NCBI GenBank assembly: GCA_010672585.1
Contig: JAAHGF010000003.1
Coordinates: 440,619 to 504,618 of the forward strand
Length of the DNA: 64,000 nt
Reading direction: 5' to 3'
From: Okeania sp. SIO1I7
Lineage (GTDB): Bacteria; Cyanobacteriota; Cyanobacteriia; Cyanobacteriales; Microcoleaceae
The notes below the pieces were generated by a model, which worked only from the letters and a program-made list of their open reading frames with translations, searched no databases and had not been told where the DNA came from. Shown here piece by piece: positions 39,656 through 48,575 of this stretch. A program made the position numbers and the translations under genes. Each line of letters opens with the position of its first letter. The first letter of the stretch is position 1.

Positions 39656-40150
39656 GTGAATAAAGTCAAAGAATCTGATAAATTACCTACGAAACGTAGT
39701 GCTTTTTTACAAGTTAGTTCAGATCTTGGAGAAAACGATAAAGTTTTGTCATGGTTTGAGCAATTATATCAACTACCTATTCCGAAAACAGTTTGGCTAC
39801 AGTGTGAGCTGGCTTTGGCTGAAGGTTTTACTAATGCAGCACGTCATGCCCATAGAGATTTATCTAGAGAAACACTTATAGACATTGAAGTTACAATGTT
39901 CAGTGACCACATAGAAATTAGAATTTGGGATTTTGGTCTGCCTTTTGACTTAGCAGAATGGTTAAAAACACAACCTGCTCAAACAGATATATTTGCACCT
40001 GGTGGACGGGGTATAAAACTTATGTATGCCATAGCAGACCATATTAGTTATACCCGTAGTACATCCGAAAATCGGAATTGTTTGTTCATTAGTAAAAGTT
40101 ATTGGCCATACTCCAAAGAACAAAATCAAACTTCTGATAGTAACAGCTAA
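39656..40150 (+). CDS. Anti-sigma regulatory factor, HATPase_c serine kinase (RsbW-like)
   Basis: A 164-aa single-domain GHKL kinase. The N-box is seen as ELALAEGFTNAARHAHRD, the G1 box as WDFGLPFD and the G2 region as GGRGIKLMYAIAD. Such proteins phosphorylate an STAS antagonist and bind a sigma factor or other target; the adjacent PP2C response regulator (38171-39304) is the likely opposing phosphatase. The GTG start follows TAAGAAAGTAAGT. No STAS partner lies in this window except the one fused to BicA, which is unrelated. Confidence 0.85.
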   Translation: MNKVKESDKLPTKRSAFLQVSSDLGENDKVLSWFEQLYQLPIPKTVWLQCELALAEGFTNAARHAHRDLSRETLIDIEVTMFSDHIEIRIWDFGLPFDLAEWLKTQPAQTDIFAPGGRGIKLMYAIADHISYTRSTSENRNCLFISKSYWPYSKEQNQTSDSNS

Positions 40151-40173
40151 ATCTAAAATTTGTGAGTGTAAGC

Positions 40174-40944
40174 CTATGATATTTGTGCCAATGGATTGAG
40201 CCAAAGCAAAATTTCACGTTTAAGTTGATTGAGGTCTCGATAAACTTCTTGTTTTAGCCATTGACCGATCGCGTCAATAGGAGTATATACTTTTCCTACA
40301 GGCCAATTTATATCTTGGCCCAAAGGTGTTAAATGGTTTCCATTTAATCTTTTAACTGTGACCAAATCGGGAAAACGTAATCTCAACAAATCACTCAAAC
40401 GAAGGGTTTGATCTATATCATCGTCTTTAAATTTAATCAATAAATTGCGCCGAATTTGATAACGCTTTTGAATTAGACGGTTTGTGATCTTAGGAGATGG
40501 AGTAAATTCTACTTTCATCACAGGAGATATCTGCTCCACCAAGGGTATTGCATCACGAGCTGCAGAATTATTAAAGGATATCAAAATATTTCCAGCTCTT
40601 TCTAGAGAAAATAAGCTACCTATCAGTAAATGTAGCTTACATCCCATGCTATGCCCAATACCGTATATAGGTAGACTTTTTTTTCGCAGTATCCTTTGAG
40701 CATAAATAAGATTGAGACAGTTATCAAAACTGCTGAGAACATTTTTAGCCATTGCTAAATGATCTAAAGTATTGACAAAAGGAGTCGCTATTACTGCATA
40801 TCCTTGATTTGCTAGCATTTCCAATAACCACCGATAAGTTACATTGGGTGCAGTTGCAACAAACGCTCCTCCCAAAAAATGTATGACTGCTTTGGGGTGA
40901 GAAGGTATTAGTACCCAATTACCAGAATTTTCTTGCCATTCCAT
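40174..40944 (-). CDS. DUF1350 family protein (alpha/beta-hydrolase-like)
   Basis: A 256-aa protein of the DUF1350 family found in cyanobacteria and plastids. It begins EWQENSGNWVLIPSHPKAVI followed by HFLGGAFVATAPNVTYRWLL. The nucleophile elbow is visible as GIGHSMGCKLHLL near residue 97, and a C-terminal HLTPLG provides a possible catalytic His. The substrate is unknown. It is convergent with the anti-sigma gene, 23 bp apart. Confidence 0.85.
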   Translation of the reverse strand: MEWQENSGNWVLIPSHPKAVIHFLGGAFVATAPNVTYRWLLEMLANQGYAVIATPFVNTLDHLAMAKNVLSSFDNCLNLIYAQRILRKKSLPIYGIGHSMGCKLHLLIGSLFSLERAGNILISFNNSAARDAIPLVEQISPVMKVEFTPSPKITNRLIQKRYQIRRNLLIKFKDDDIDQTLRLSDLLRLRFPDLVTVKRLNGNHLTPLGQDINWPVGKVYTPIDAIGQWLKQEVYRDLNQLKREILLWLNPLAQIS

Positions 40945-41257
40945 AATTCAAAACTATAAAAGTTTTTTTCTTGACAATTACAATATTTAGTGATAATAAA
41001 GTTGAAGAATTATTTTTTGTTTAAAAAGGATAAGTTAAAACACAAAAATCTTAAACAGTATTATTTTTTTATAAAATTGTAATAGCCGTTAATAAAATTT
41101 TAAGGGAAATTGGTAGAAATTTGACAGATTAAATTTGTTAATCTGCCTATTTATTTTTTATTTTTATTTTTCAATACTCTCAGATAATTGATTTCTGGGA
41201 AATTCCTATACAGCTATAAATAAAAACAGTTGTTATGATTGAGGTCGATACTACATC
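40945..41257. other. AT-rich spacer before the broken tnpB
   Basis: 313 bp with no gene, repeat or RNA recognised. The last part would be the left end of the IS200/IS605-type element. Confidence 0.5.
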
Positions 41258-42868
41258 ATGCTACTGAAATATAAGTACAAGCTCAAACCACAGAAAAGCC
41301 AAATGGTAATTATAGCTAATTGGTTGGAATTAGCCCGAAAGCAATATAACTACCGTTTAGCTGAAAGGCTGAATTGGTTTGAAGCCACACGCACACCAGT
41401 AAACGCTTGCCCACTTAACGTTTCAGTAGTAGGGACGTTGCATGCAACGTCCGTACAACGGATTTATCATGCATATCCCAGAGTTTAGAATACAAGCAAG
41501 GGACGGTAGAAAAAAAGACGGCGATGGTAATCCAGTAACAAAGAAAGGTGATAGGCATCCAAATATAATAAATGGTTATGTTGTTTGGGAAACAGTACAG
41601 TTAGCAGATTTAGCACAAACCAAAAAGCTATTTCCTGAGTATAAGTCTATGCACTCTCAAGTGCTACAAGATGTTATCCAGTGTGTACAAACTACTATAG
41701 ATAACTTGTGCCTTACCTGACAAAAACGGTAAAACCAGTGGGAGACCTAGATTCAAAGGGAAGCACTATTATAACTCGTTGAGTTATCCTCAGTTATCAA
41801 ATACCAACCCATACCAAAAATGCCAATGGTCGTTTTTGTGTCAATTTACCAAAAATTGGCTTAGTCCCCTTAGTATACAATCGCTCAATACCACTAGGAT
41901 TCAAGGTTAAAACAGGTACAGTAATCCGTGAAGCTGATGGTTGGTATGTTAGCTTAACGATAGAAGATAAGACTGTACCATTAGAGGTTGCAGAAATTCA
42001 ACCTACCTTAGAAAACTCATGCATGTATTGATTTGGGATTGTTGTACTATGCTGTAACCAGTGATGGTGAGTTTATAAATGTTCCCAAATTTTTTAGAAA
42101 ATCTGAGTATCGATTGTCTAAACTCCAGGTTTTCTTGGCTAAGAAACGAAAACATTCCCGATCTTGGAAGATTCTCAAGTGCAAAATAGCTAAACTGCAT
42201 CAATTAATAGCTAGACAAAGGTTAGACTGGCAATTCAAACTTGCTTATCATTTGTGAGCGTGATTGTCAGGTAATATTCCTTGAAGACCTACAGATAGCT
42301 TCTTTAGTTAGACGTTGCAAAGCAAAAATCGGCGATAATGGCCAGTTCTTACCCAACCGTCAATCGGTGAAGTCAGGACTAAATAAGTCCTTGCAGGATG
42401 CAGCTTTTGGTAAGTTTGTTCAAGTCTTAGAATATGTCGCTGGGAAACTTGGCAAGAGGACTATCAAAGCAGACCCAAAAGGTACATCTCAACATTGTTG
42501 AGAATGCTTGAGTAAAGTCCCTAAAAGCTTATCAGAGCGTTGGCATTCATGTCCTAAATGCGGACAAGAACTAGATAGGGACTTTAACGAAGTCAGAAGT
42601 CAGAAGTCAGAAGTCAGAAGTTATTTTTGTAACGGGGATTTAAGCCCCGCTCCAAAAATATTACGCCTTAAAAGGCGGGGTTTTAGACCCATATTATTTT
42701 GATAACTCACCCACCCCTCTAGCTCCCCTCCCTGGAGGGGATGGGGGTGGGTTGGATTGTTATCAACACAGGGGAAGGACATCACCTCTGTTAAAACTGC
42801 GGTCAGGACTTCTCTGGCTGAAGAATCCCACGTTGTCGCGAATATAGCAACGTCGGGAGTATGTCAAT
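41258..42868 (+). pseudogene. IS200/IS605-type tnpB pseudogene with two foreign insertions
   Basis: Reads as a TnpB broken into several frames. The pieces are the N terminus MLLKYKYKLKPQKSQMVIIA (41258), then HIPEFRIQARDGRKKDGDGN (41466), YVSLTIEDK (41946), LSKLQVFLAKKRKHSRSW (42117), ERDCQVIFLEDLQIASLVRR (42251), the zinc ribbon WHSCPKCGQELDRDFN (42541) and the tail EESHVVANIATSGVCQ (42819). The 3' border GAGTATGTCAATC matches the remnant at 15608. A 20-bp palindrome interrupts it at 41433-41452, and a block of about 165 bp of dispersed repeats lies inside the zinc-ribbon region (about 42590-42757). Confidence 0.8.
42590..42757. repeat. Repeat block inserted in tnpB: AGAAGTC heptamers, 9-bp hairpin and C/G palindrome
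   Basis: Consists of AGAAGTC units (42592-42619), the pair GGGGATTTAAGCCCC and ACGCCTTAAAAGGCGGGGTT (42634-42685), and the palindromic repeat ACCCACCCC...GGGGGTGGGTT (about 42711-42755), inverted relative to about 37264-37320. TnpB homology resumes directly after it. Confidence 0.7.
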
Positions 42869-43535
42869 CAGACAATGGATCTTTTAATCCCAACTCCTGG
42901 AAAGCAGCTAACCGCAAGCGACAAGAATCACATACACCACAAGGTTTTTCTTCACCTGCATAACATGACCAAGTTTTTTCCCAAGGTACTCCTAAATTAT
43001 TCCCCAGTTGAATAATTTCGGTTTTTTTCATATCAATAAGTGGGGAAACAATAGCGATCGCTTCTCCCTCTCTCCCCTGTCTAGTTCCCAGGCGAAAAAC
43101 TTCTTGCATTGCCTGAATATAATCTGGACGACAGTCAGGATAACCCGAATAGTCTAAAGCATTCACTCCAATATAAACCCGACTTGCATTGACAACTTCA
43201 GCATAAGCGAGGGCAAAACTCAGAAAAATAGTATTACGCGCTGGAACATAAGTAATAGGGATATTTTGCGACATTTCCTCAACAGAGCGATCGCTTGGTA
43301 AATCAATTTGATTATCAGTTAATGCTGACCCTCCCCATAGTCTGAGGTCAAAACTGACAACATGATGTTCTACTACACCTACACTTTCAGCAATTTTTTT
43401 GGCTGAGTCTAACTCTCGACGATGACGTTGTTGGTAGTCAAAGGAAATAGCATAACATTCACAACCATCTGCTTTTGCTTGGTACAAAACTGTTGAGGAA
43501 TCTAATCCTCCTGACAATAAAATAACTGCTTTCAC
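42864..43535 (-). CDS. queC: 7-cyano-7-deazaguanine synthase QueC
   Basis: A 223-aa enzyme that converts 7-carboxy-7-deazaguanine, ammonia and ATP to preQ0 in queuosine biosynthesis. The PP-loop ILLSGGLDSSTVLYQA is at the N terminus and the zinc site CYAGEEKPCGVCDSC (four Cys) near the C terminus. The length is normal. It has no que partners nearby and no DNA-modification (dpd) genes, so a housekeeping tRNA role is most likely. Its 3' end meets the broken tnpB; the 5' flank leads into the accessory island. Confidence 0.96.
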   Translation of the reverse strand: MKAVILLSGGLDSSTVLYQAKADGCECYAISFDYQQRHRRELDSAKKIAESVGVVEHHVVSFDLRLWGGSALTDNQIDLPSDRSVEEMSQNIPITYVPARNTIFLSFALAYAEVVNASRVYIGVNALDYSGYPDCRPDYIQAMQEVFRLGTRQGREGEAIAIVSPLIDMKKTEIIQLGNNLGVPWEKTWSCYAGEEKPCGVCDSCRLRLAAFQELGLKDPLSD

Positions 43536-43649
43536 TATTCTTCTATATTTTTTGGTAATGGTAATATCTTTTAATCATAACTATTGGAACTGTCGTAAAA
43601 ATGAAGTCTACCATAGCCAAGAAAATGACCATATGATTTTACTTTAAAC

Positions 43650-43726
43650 AATTAAATCTTTGATTCAATATTTTTTCTAATTCAATTAATTTTAATCAGC
43701 CAACTAATTTAATCAAAGATTTAATT
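43650..43726. repeat. Perfect 16-bp inverted repeat near the island's left edge
   Basis: AATTAAATCTTTGATT at 43650-43665 is repeated in reverse complement at 43711-43726, 45 bp apart. A third, shorter relative (AAAATTAAATCAAAA) follows at about 43736-43750. It sits between the queC promoter and the 3' end of the leftward island genes, so a terminator, operator or recombination site are all possible. Confidence 0.6.
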
Positions 43727-43786
43727 CAATAGACAAAATTAAATCAAAATATATAAGCTTTCCTAATGGCCAAAAATTCCTGGCCG

Positions 43787-44806
43787 TCAATTTTCTTTCA
43801 ATAAGTTTTTCTTATCAATCCAGTATTCTTTAGGATGTTGTTTGTGGCGTTGAGTTGGCCTTTCTAGTCGCGATCGCCTAAACTTTACCTTCCTCAAACG
43901 ACAGTCAGAAGCCATCTCCTCATAGATGCAAGGAAATCTCTCAAACCATCTCCCCTCGGCATTTCTCCAGACTTTCCCCTCATTAAGTCGAGCATCCAGC
44001 CAAAGGCCTGGGTCTATGGATGCTATCTCAAGGCCTTTTCCCTCATCTCTATTCAAACGACGGTTAATCTGCACCCTCTCAATGCCAATACAACCGCGAA
44101 AACCCCGCACCGGGCTTTCTGAAGTCCTATAGCTATTTGACAAGTGCCGATTGACCGTGCGGAGACAAACTCCCCGACGGTCAGCGACGCTTGCTTGAGA
44201 AGCTCCATAAACAATGAAACCTTCGGAGACACCGAGCTGAATGCCCGATTTCCAAAGTACCCGTGCCAGGTTTGTCACAGGGTTGGAAATTATCTCGTTA
44301 GGTTTTAAAGGCTTAGGAGTGTATTTTCTAGCTTTCTTCAAATCTTCAGTGTGAAGCCTAATAGCAGTCCGAGCGATCGCTTCACAATGAGCGGCAAACC
44401 TAGACTGAGCCTGAAGGTCCGCAGTCTCTGCCTGGGTGGCCAGCATTGTTAGTCGGTGGTTGGCCACCTCACTCATATGTTCGACCTCCAGGACTGGACC
44501 AAAACCTTTTAATCCTGCCGATGCTGCTAATCGGTGAGATGATGTGTAGTAGATGGTTACAATATCTTCCTTGGAGCTGTAGTATCGCCACAGCTCCATC
44601 CGCTTTCCCTCACACAACCACTTCCTTAAGGTAGATGCAGCCAAACACAACTCTTCTGCTGCATCCTTGATATCAAAAACAGCCCTGCCACTCCCCTCCT
44701 TATCTATCCACCGACAGTAAAACCACAGAGCCAATTCATTGCCGTATTGATGAAAGAGCCTAATAGGTAGAATCGTCCCAACTGGAGAATGAGGAAAGTG
44801 AAACAT
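43787..44806 (-). CDS. HTH protein encoded with the DEDD recombinase
   Basis: A 339-aa probable DNA-binding protein. Two helix-turn-helix-like regions are visible: AAEELCLAASTLRKWLCEGK near residue 47 and GASQASVADRRGVCLRTVNR near 202. The C terminus is very basic (RRSRLERPTQRHKQHPKE). The stop of the DEDD recombinase gene lies 4 bp upstream of this start, so they form an operon. It may be a replication-initiator-like or recombination-directing factor; neither is proven. No known family is recognised with certainty. Confidence 0.65.
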   Translation of the reverse strand: MFHFPHSPVGTILPIRLFHQYGNELALWFYCRWIDKEGSGRAVFDIKDAAEELCLAASTLRKWLCEGKRMELWRYYSSKEDIVTIYYTSSHRLAASAGLKGFGPVLEVEHMSEVANHRLTMLATQAETADLQAQSRFAAHCEAIARTAIRLHTEDLKKARKYTPKPLKPNEIISNPVTNLARVLWKSGIQLGVSEGFIVYGASQASVADRRGVCLRTVNRHLSNSYRTSESPVRGFRGCIGIERVQINRRLNRDEGKGLEIASIDPGLWLDARLNEGKVWRNAEGRWFERFPCIYEEMASDCRLRKVKFRRSRLERPTQRHKQHPKEYWIDKKNLLKEN

Positions 44807-44810
44807 AGAA

Positions 44811-45995
44811 TTAGTCCGTACAGTTTCTCTTTAAATCCCGAAATAATCGCCGGAGCATAAAAGCGATCGTCTTCGAGCGCACCAAATCAGTAAATTTTCC
44901 TGTGGAATCTTGGTCAGGCTGCTGCTGAGATAGTTGCTGTTTGTAATGCTCAAATTTCCGTTGAATTTCCAGTCCAACTTCGGAAGTCAACCGTTTTTTA
45001 CCTATTGCTCCAACGCACCAAAGATACAGTTCAGTCTTCGCTAACGATGAACCAACAGAATGGAATCTTGTGATATCTCCACTTGAATTCTCCTGCTGCC
45101 CGAATCCTAAACGACGCTTAAAGGCTCCCACGGAATCAAACCTACTCAATGGATAACATTTAATCAAAAGCATCGTCCTAGTCATCAAGCCAAACCTGTA
45201 AAGGTCAAAAGTTTGATTGAATTTGAGAAAAGCTGGTGAATTGTATACCAGTTTTGACAGGCGTTGAGTCATCTTGTAATCCCATAAGTGATTGTCACAA
45301 ACTTGATTAGCAAGATATCTCGTAAATTCAGAAATAGTGATATACTTAGGTGCAATGGATTCAGCATAAAGGCGATCGTACTTTCGATGACCTCGGCTTG
45401 TATATCTAGGGCGTTGTGCCACCCAAGCAAACAATGGTGACAAACCATCTGCTCCAGGAACAGAACGAATAAATGCAGCTTCTGGGAATTCTTTAGCTAG
45501 TTTATGTCTGCATTTGTTAATAGCTGCTGCATTATGAGCTGCCAAGGATTTTAAATCCAGATACAGCTCATTAACCTGAGAAACTATCCCTGACTCAAAC
45601 CGTAGGAAAGCCGTTTGTTTTTCCCAGTTCTTAATCGCATATAAAGCTAGGGTCAAAGCGTCCGCTTGGTCGTTTTTGTCCGGTAATCGCTCAGATTTAC
45701 GGAGGTATTTTACTTCTGGATGACCTATCCAACGTATGGGTACATTACAAACTTGTGCTATCTTCTCCCAAAGAAAGCTGTAATTTACCCCGGTAGGTTC
45801 CATGCACAGGCAGTCTGCGCCTTTGATGAAGTCGATGAAATCAGCTTCCCCATCTCGGTTGAGATGAAAGGTTAAGTCATCATCCTGTTTTTTCCTCCTG
45901 TTTGTCTTAAAGTGCTGACGCAAATCGCCGGGAGTCTCAAAAAGTTCCCAACAAACAATAGACGACTTACAAACGTCGCCACCAATAATTCTCAT
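44811..45995 (-). CDS. IS110/IS621-like DEDD recombinase
   Basis: A 394-aa recombinase. The RuvC-like DEDD set is visible: Asp7 in IIGGDVCKSS, Glu66 in CMEPTGVNYSF, and Asp109/Asp112 in LPDKNDQADALTLA. The C-terminal Tnp_20-like part holds AFKRRLGFGQQENSSGD, whose SSG matches the position of the catalytic serine in IS110-family enzymes. I prefer ATG 45995; the open frame extends to a TTG at 46106, but that stretch overlaps a conserved-looking stem. Unlike simple IS110 elements it is followed after 4 bp by a second gene (43787-44806). Could be an IS, a Piv-like invertase or an element integrase. Confidence 0.75.
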   Translation of the reverse strand: MRIIGGDVCKSSIVCWELFETPGDLRQHFKTNRRKKQDDDLTFHLNRDGEADFIDFIKGADCLCMEPTGVNYSFLWEKIAQVCNVPIRWIGHPEVKYLRKSERLPDKNDQADALTLALYAIKNWEKQTAFLRFESGIVSQVNELYLDLKSLAAHNAAAINKCRHKLAKEFPEAAFIRSVPGADGLSPLFAWVAQRPRYTSRGHRKYDRLYAESIAPKYITISEFTRYLANQVCDNHLWDYKMTQRLSKLVYNSPAFLKFNQTFDLYRFGLMTRTMLLIKCYPLSRFDSVGAFKRRLGFGQQENSSGDITRFHSVGSSLAKTELYLWCVGAIGKKRLTSEVGLEIQRKFEHYKQQLSQQQPDQDSTGKFTDLVRSKTIAFMLRRLFRDLKRNCTD

Positions 45996-46101
45996 GTTTT
46001 GTGCTAGATTGTAAAAAAAAGAAAAACCCGTCTGCTCACAAATCACCTGAAGATGTTGTCTCGCCAACATCCATTTTACTTTCAAAGCTTTCGGGCTAAT
46101 A

Positions 46102-46219
46102 TTCAATAGGCTTGCTCATAAAATCATAAAAGCGCAAGCGCTCATTTTTCTCCCAAAGCAAATGCCTATTGAAATATACGGGTAAACCCGCGACTGCTAG
46201 TAGCGACATTACTAGCAGT
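46102..46219 (-). ncRNA. Structured leader of the DEDD recombinase (bridge-RNA-like candidate)
   Basis: Between the recombinase and the next gene lie nested structures. TTCAATAGGC at 46102-46111 pairs with GCCTATTGAA at 46164-46173, enclosing the palindrome AGCGCAAGCGCT (46131-46142). GGGTAAACCC follows at about 46180-46189, and a perfect 10-bp hairpin ACTGCTAGTA/TACTAGCAGT lies at 46193-46219. IS110-group elements encode a bridge RNA in the noncoding DNA upstream of the recombinase, so position fits. Transcription and target-loop pairing are not shown. Confidence 0.4.
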
Positions 46220-46368
46220 TTCTGTATCTAGGGAGACACTTCATCAGGCGGGAATTTACCTCGTATGAAAAAATGTTGCCAGAAGCAATAACTATTGGGA
46301 TTCTTCTGTAAGATGCTCCTCCTTGCTGGTTGCCGTATATGTTTCTAGATGCTCCTTCATCTTAGTTG
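46220..46368. other. Distal part of the recombinase upstream region
   Basis: Contains two direct copies of AGATGCTCCT (46312-46321 and 46350-46359) about 38 bp apart. No gene was seen. Together with 46102-46219 this makes up the possible left end of an IS110-like unit. Confidence 0.4.
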
Positions 46369-46698
46369 CTAGAAGAAAATTCCATTTAGGCACTGTCCCG
46401 CTATAGAGTCCAATGGAAACCAAAGGATGAAGCTTCCTGCATAGGAAACCCTGTCTTTCCCTAGTAAGTATCTTTCGATAAGAAGATCGTATTCATTTAG
46501 ATTGATCTGCAAACTCAGGCAGGGTACTTCCGACTCAATCCCCACTGAAACACAGTGAATTCTATCCAGGTTTATGTAAAACCTCCCCTTGCTTTCGCCA
46601 TAGTCCATCTCAAATACGATGAAAGAATTTCCTCCTAGCTGTCGTAAGGAGACATGAAATATCTTTCTGGCATCTACTACTATACAATTTTTGGTCAA
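46369..46698 (-). CDS. Island protein of unknown function, 109 aa
   Basis: A 109-aa protein, mainly beta by pattern, with no signal peptide, membrane helix or known motif. It is the last gene of a leftward block (48575 to 46369) of small genes with gaps of 3-28 bp, here 11 bp behind the 164-aa gene. The block arrangement supports it as a real gene. No function is assigned. Confidence 0.6.
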   Translation of the reverse strand: MTKNCIVVDARKIFHVSLRQLGGNSFIVFEMDYGESKGRFYINLDRIHCVSVGIESEVPCLSLQINLNEYDLLIERYLLGKDRVSYAGSFILWFPLDSIAGQCLNGIFF

Positions 46699-46709
46699 AG
46701 TACTACCTC

Positions 46710-47204
46710 CTAAAATGGGGCTGGATCTGCATCATCTAAACTATCTCCTGACTCTGCAACATCAGACGACACTGGCTTGCACTCGCTTCTTTTTGCCATG
46801 ATAGCAGTAGCTGTCTTCCAGAACTCCGAAGCTATGCCATAGAACTCGCAGACATCTTCTATATCGCTTAATTGACCACTTAAACCAGCTAGTGAATTCA
46901 AGATAGCTTTTCCTGATGTCACCTTGTTTTCAAGTTGCGCAATGTCAGCCTCAAGTTCATTAAGTTCTGCTATCAAGTCCGCTCTAACTTCTTGCAAGTC
47001 TGGGTATTTCAGAATCCTTAAGGCGTGCTCCATTGAGAAGGATGACCCACCACTAACAAGTTTCGCTACTTGAACTTTTAACTCACTGGTGACTTCTTGA
47101 ATATCCTCGTCAGGAGACACCTCAGCAACAACCTCCATCTTGATGCTGGAGTAGGCGACATCAGTAGGAAAGCTACCGCCTACAGCTATAGTTTTAATCT
47201 TCAT
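46710..47204 (-). CDS. Island coiled-coil protein of unknown function, 164 aa
   Basis: A 164-aa acidic protein. The N-terminal half looks like a beta-rich domain (MKIKTIAVGGSFPTD, then SIKMEVVAEVSPDED). Residues about 85-115 (RADLIAELNELEADIAQLEN) form a short coiled coil, and the tail is acidic and ends DDADPAPF, an arrangement that recalls single-stranded DNA-binding proteins. That likeness is inferred from tail composition only. It lies 3 bp after the 84-aa gene, so it is in an operon. Confidence 0.6.
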   Translation of the reverse strand: MKIKTIAVGGSFPTDVAYSSIKMEVVAEVSPDEDIQEVTSELKVQVAKLVSGGSSFSMEHALRILKYPDLQEVRADLIAELNELEADIAQLENKVTSGKAILNSLAGLSGQLSDIEDVCEFYGIASEFWKTATAIMAKRSECKPVSSDVAESGDSLDDADPAPF

Positions 47205-47207
47205 TCT

Positions 47208-47462
47208 TTAACCTTCCCGTGAATTGATTGTTGATATCCAGTGGGCGCGTATGACCTTAGCAACCTTTGGATACCGCAAGTTCAGATTAGCTATTATCTT
47301 GATTCCGAAAAAATGGACTTGACGTTCAAATATTTTTGTTACCGCAAGTGTTTGTAATAATATTTCTAATATCACAAATAACTCCAATGGTGAAAAGGAC
47401 AATTCTATTGGTGGTTGCTTTGCTAGATAAGCAACGATTTTCCGTCGGGTTTGTTCATCCAT
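47208..47462 (-). CDS. Island protein of unknown function, 84 aa
   Basis: An 84-aa protein with a leucine-rich middle (FSPLELFVILEILLQTLAVT, about 23-42) that could be an amphipathic helix or a weak membrane segment, and a basic C-terminal half. It starts 3 bp after the stop of the 207-aa gene. No family is recognised. Confidence 0.55.
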   Translation of the reverse strand: MDEQTRRKIVAYLAKQPPIELSFSPLELFVILEILLQTLAVTKIFERQVHFFGIKIIANLNLRYPKVAKVIRAHWISTINSREG

Positions 47463-47465
47463 AGT

Positions 47466-48089
47466 TTAAAAAGGGGGTGGTCGAATTGTATTTAAGATTC
47501 GGCTTTCCGGGCTTCGGTATTTCGGTTTCCCGAACAAAAGGATAGGAGTCCTCAGCAAACAAGTATGCTGGCGCTTGATGCTGCCTCCTTTATAAACCCA
47601 AGTCTTAGGAGCGACTTCCCTTGCAGATTCGTCTAAAATGACTGCGGGTTCATCGCTGATAAACGGATGGTCGGGAAATATCACAGGAGCTGCAATAACC
47701 GCGATTAGTAGTTGGCTGTGGTAGTAGGGGAGTCGTTGCAGTTCTAGGTTATCTCGCCTACCATCTCCTGGTCGTTCTATTGGCTCCCTAGCTGGTGGTA
47801 GTGCTGGGTATTCTTTTGCTGGAGGGAGCAGGGGTTGAGTTGTTGGGGGAGCAGGAGGGATTGTTGGTGGTGCAGGAGGCACAAAGTTTTTTGGTTGTTC
47901 GACATCTTGAGGTGAATCCGCGATTGCCTTGATTATTGGCAGTTCGTTATATTCTGTTATGTCGTCGTAAGCTTGTGCCCAAGTTGAACGCAGTCTTAAG
48001 TCGCCGTACAACTCTTTAATCATCAATGGGTCGATTCCCTGCTCGTAAAAATGTTGTTTATATTGTTTAACTGTCTTGGGTTTTTCCAT
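47466..48089 (-). CDS. Island proline-rich protein, 207 aa
   Basis: A 207-aa protein. The N-terminal part (about 1-60) is helical and the middle (about 68-108) is a proline-rich spacer with PPAPPT units. The C-terminal part is basic, with a hydrophobic patch (QLLIAVIAAPVIF, about 127-139). The proline stretch suggests an extended linker between two small domains. Nothing catalytic is visible and no function is assigned. Confidence 0.6.
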   Translation of the reverse strand: MEKPKTVKQYKQHFYEQGIDPLMIKELYGDLRLRSTWAQAYDDITEYNELPIIKAIADSPQDVEQPKNFVPPAPPTIPPAPPTTQPLLPPAKEYPALPPAREPIERPGDGRRDNLELQRLPYYHSQLLIAVIAAPVIFPDHPFISDEPAVILDESAREVAPKTWVYKGGSIKRQHTCLLRTPILLFGKPKYRSPESRILNTIRPPPF

Positions 48090-48117
48090 GGTTATGATTA
48101 CTGAAAGTTACTGAGTG

Positions 48118-48309
48118 TTATTTACAATCTTTCACCCACTCTGTGTAGGCGATCGTATCTGTAGGTTCTTTTCTGGACTTTCTAAAATGAGGCTGCTTGG
48201 CTAGTCGGTAGCCGTCGCGTTTCAGCCAATTGTGCATACTGGCAACGAATTCTTCGATATCAGACTTGTCGCCAACGATGCGGACTTCTATTGTTAGTCT
48301 CTTTCCCAT
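48118..48309 (-). CDS. Small basic island protein, 63 aa
   Basis: A 63-aa protein starting MGKRLTIEVRIVGDKSDIEE with a predicted beta-alpha-beta pattern; the C-terminal half is basic. Its ATG region overlaps the 88-aa gene's stop by one base (48309), indicating translational coupling. A similar size and pattern occur in phage and plasmid accessory proteins, but no family is assigned. Confidence 0.6.
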   Translation of the reverse strand: MGKRLTIEVRIVGDKSDIEEFVASMHNWLKRDGYRLAKQPHFRKSRKEPTDTIAYTEWVKDCK

Positions 48310-48575
48310 TAGCTTCCCTTTGCTGCTTTAGCCACCTTGAAAGTTTCGGCTGCCATCAAGCTAAATTTAGCGACTTTGACCAACTCTAATTTGATTTCCT
48401 TGTCGGTCAAGTCGTGGGTGTCGTGATACATAGAGAACGTGATGTCTCTGTATATGGCCGCTTCTAGATTCTCTGTGCTGACAAGGGCTAATTGAAATTC
48501 CTCGCCGAGTTTACTTGCTAGTGCTTCTATATCAGGTTTAGACAGACCAAATTTAAGCTGAGTTTTTTTTGTCAT
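48309..48575 (-). CDS. Small helical island protein, 88 aa
   Basis: An 88-aa helical protein, first gene of the leftward block. It reads TKKTQLKFGLSKPDIEALAS and has no catalytic motif. It is divergent from the ribbon-helix-helix gene across 356 bp that contain repeated GC(A/G)TTACAA sites, so that regulator probably controls it. Function is unknown. Confidence 0.6.
   Translation of the reverse strand: MTKKTQLKFGLSKPDIEALASKLGEEFQLALVSTENLEAAIYRDITFSMYHDTHDLTDKEIKLELVKVAKFSLMAAETFKVAKAAKGS

Noticed and set aside
42864..43535. QueC as part of a 7-deazaguanine DNA modification system of the island
   Set aside because: No dpd, queD/E/F partner or DNA transglycosylase gene is present, and QueC looks like the ordinary host enzyme outside the island.
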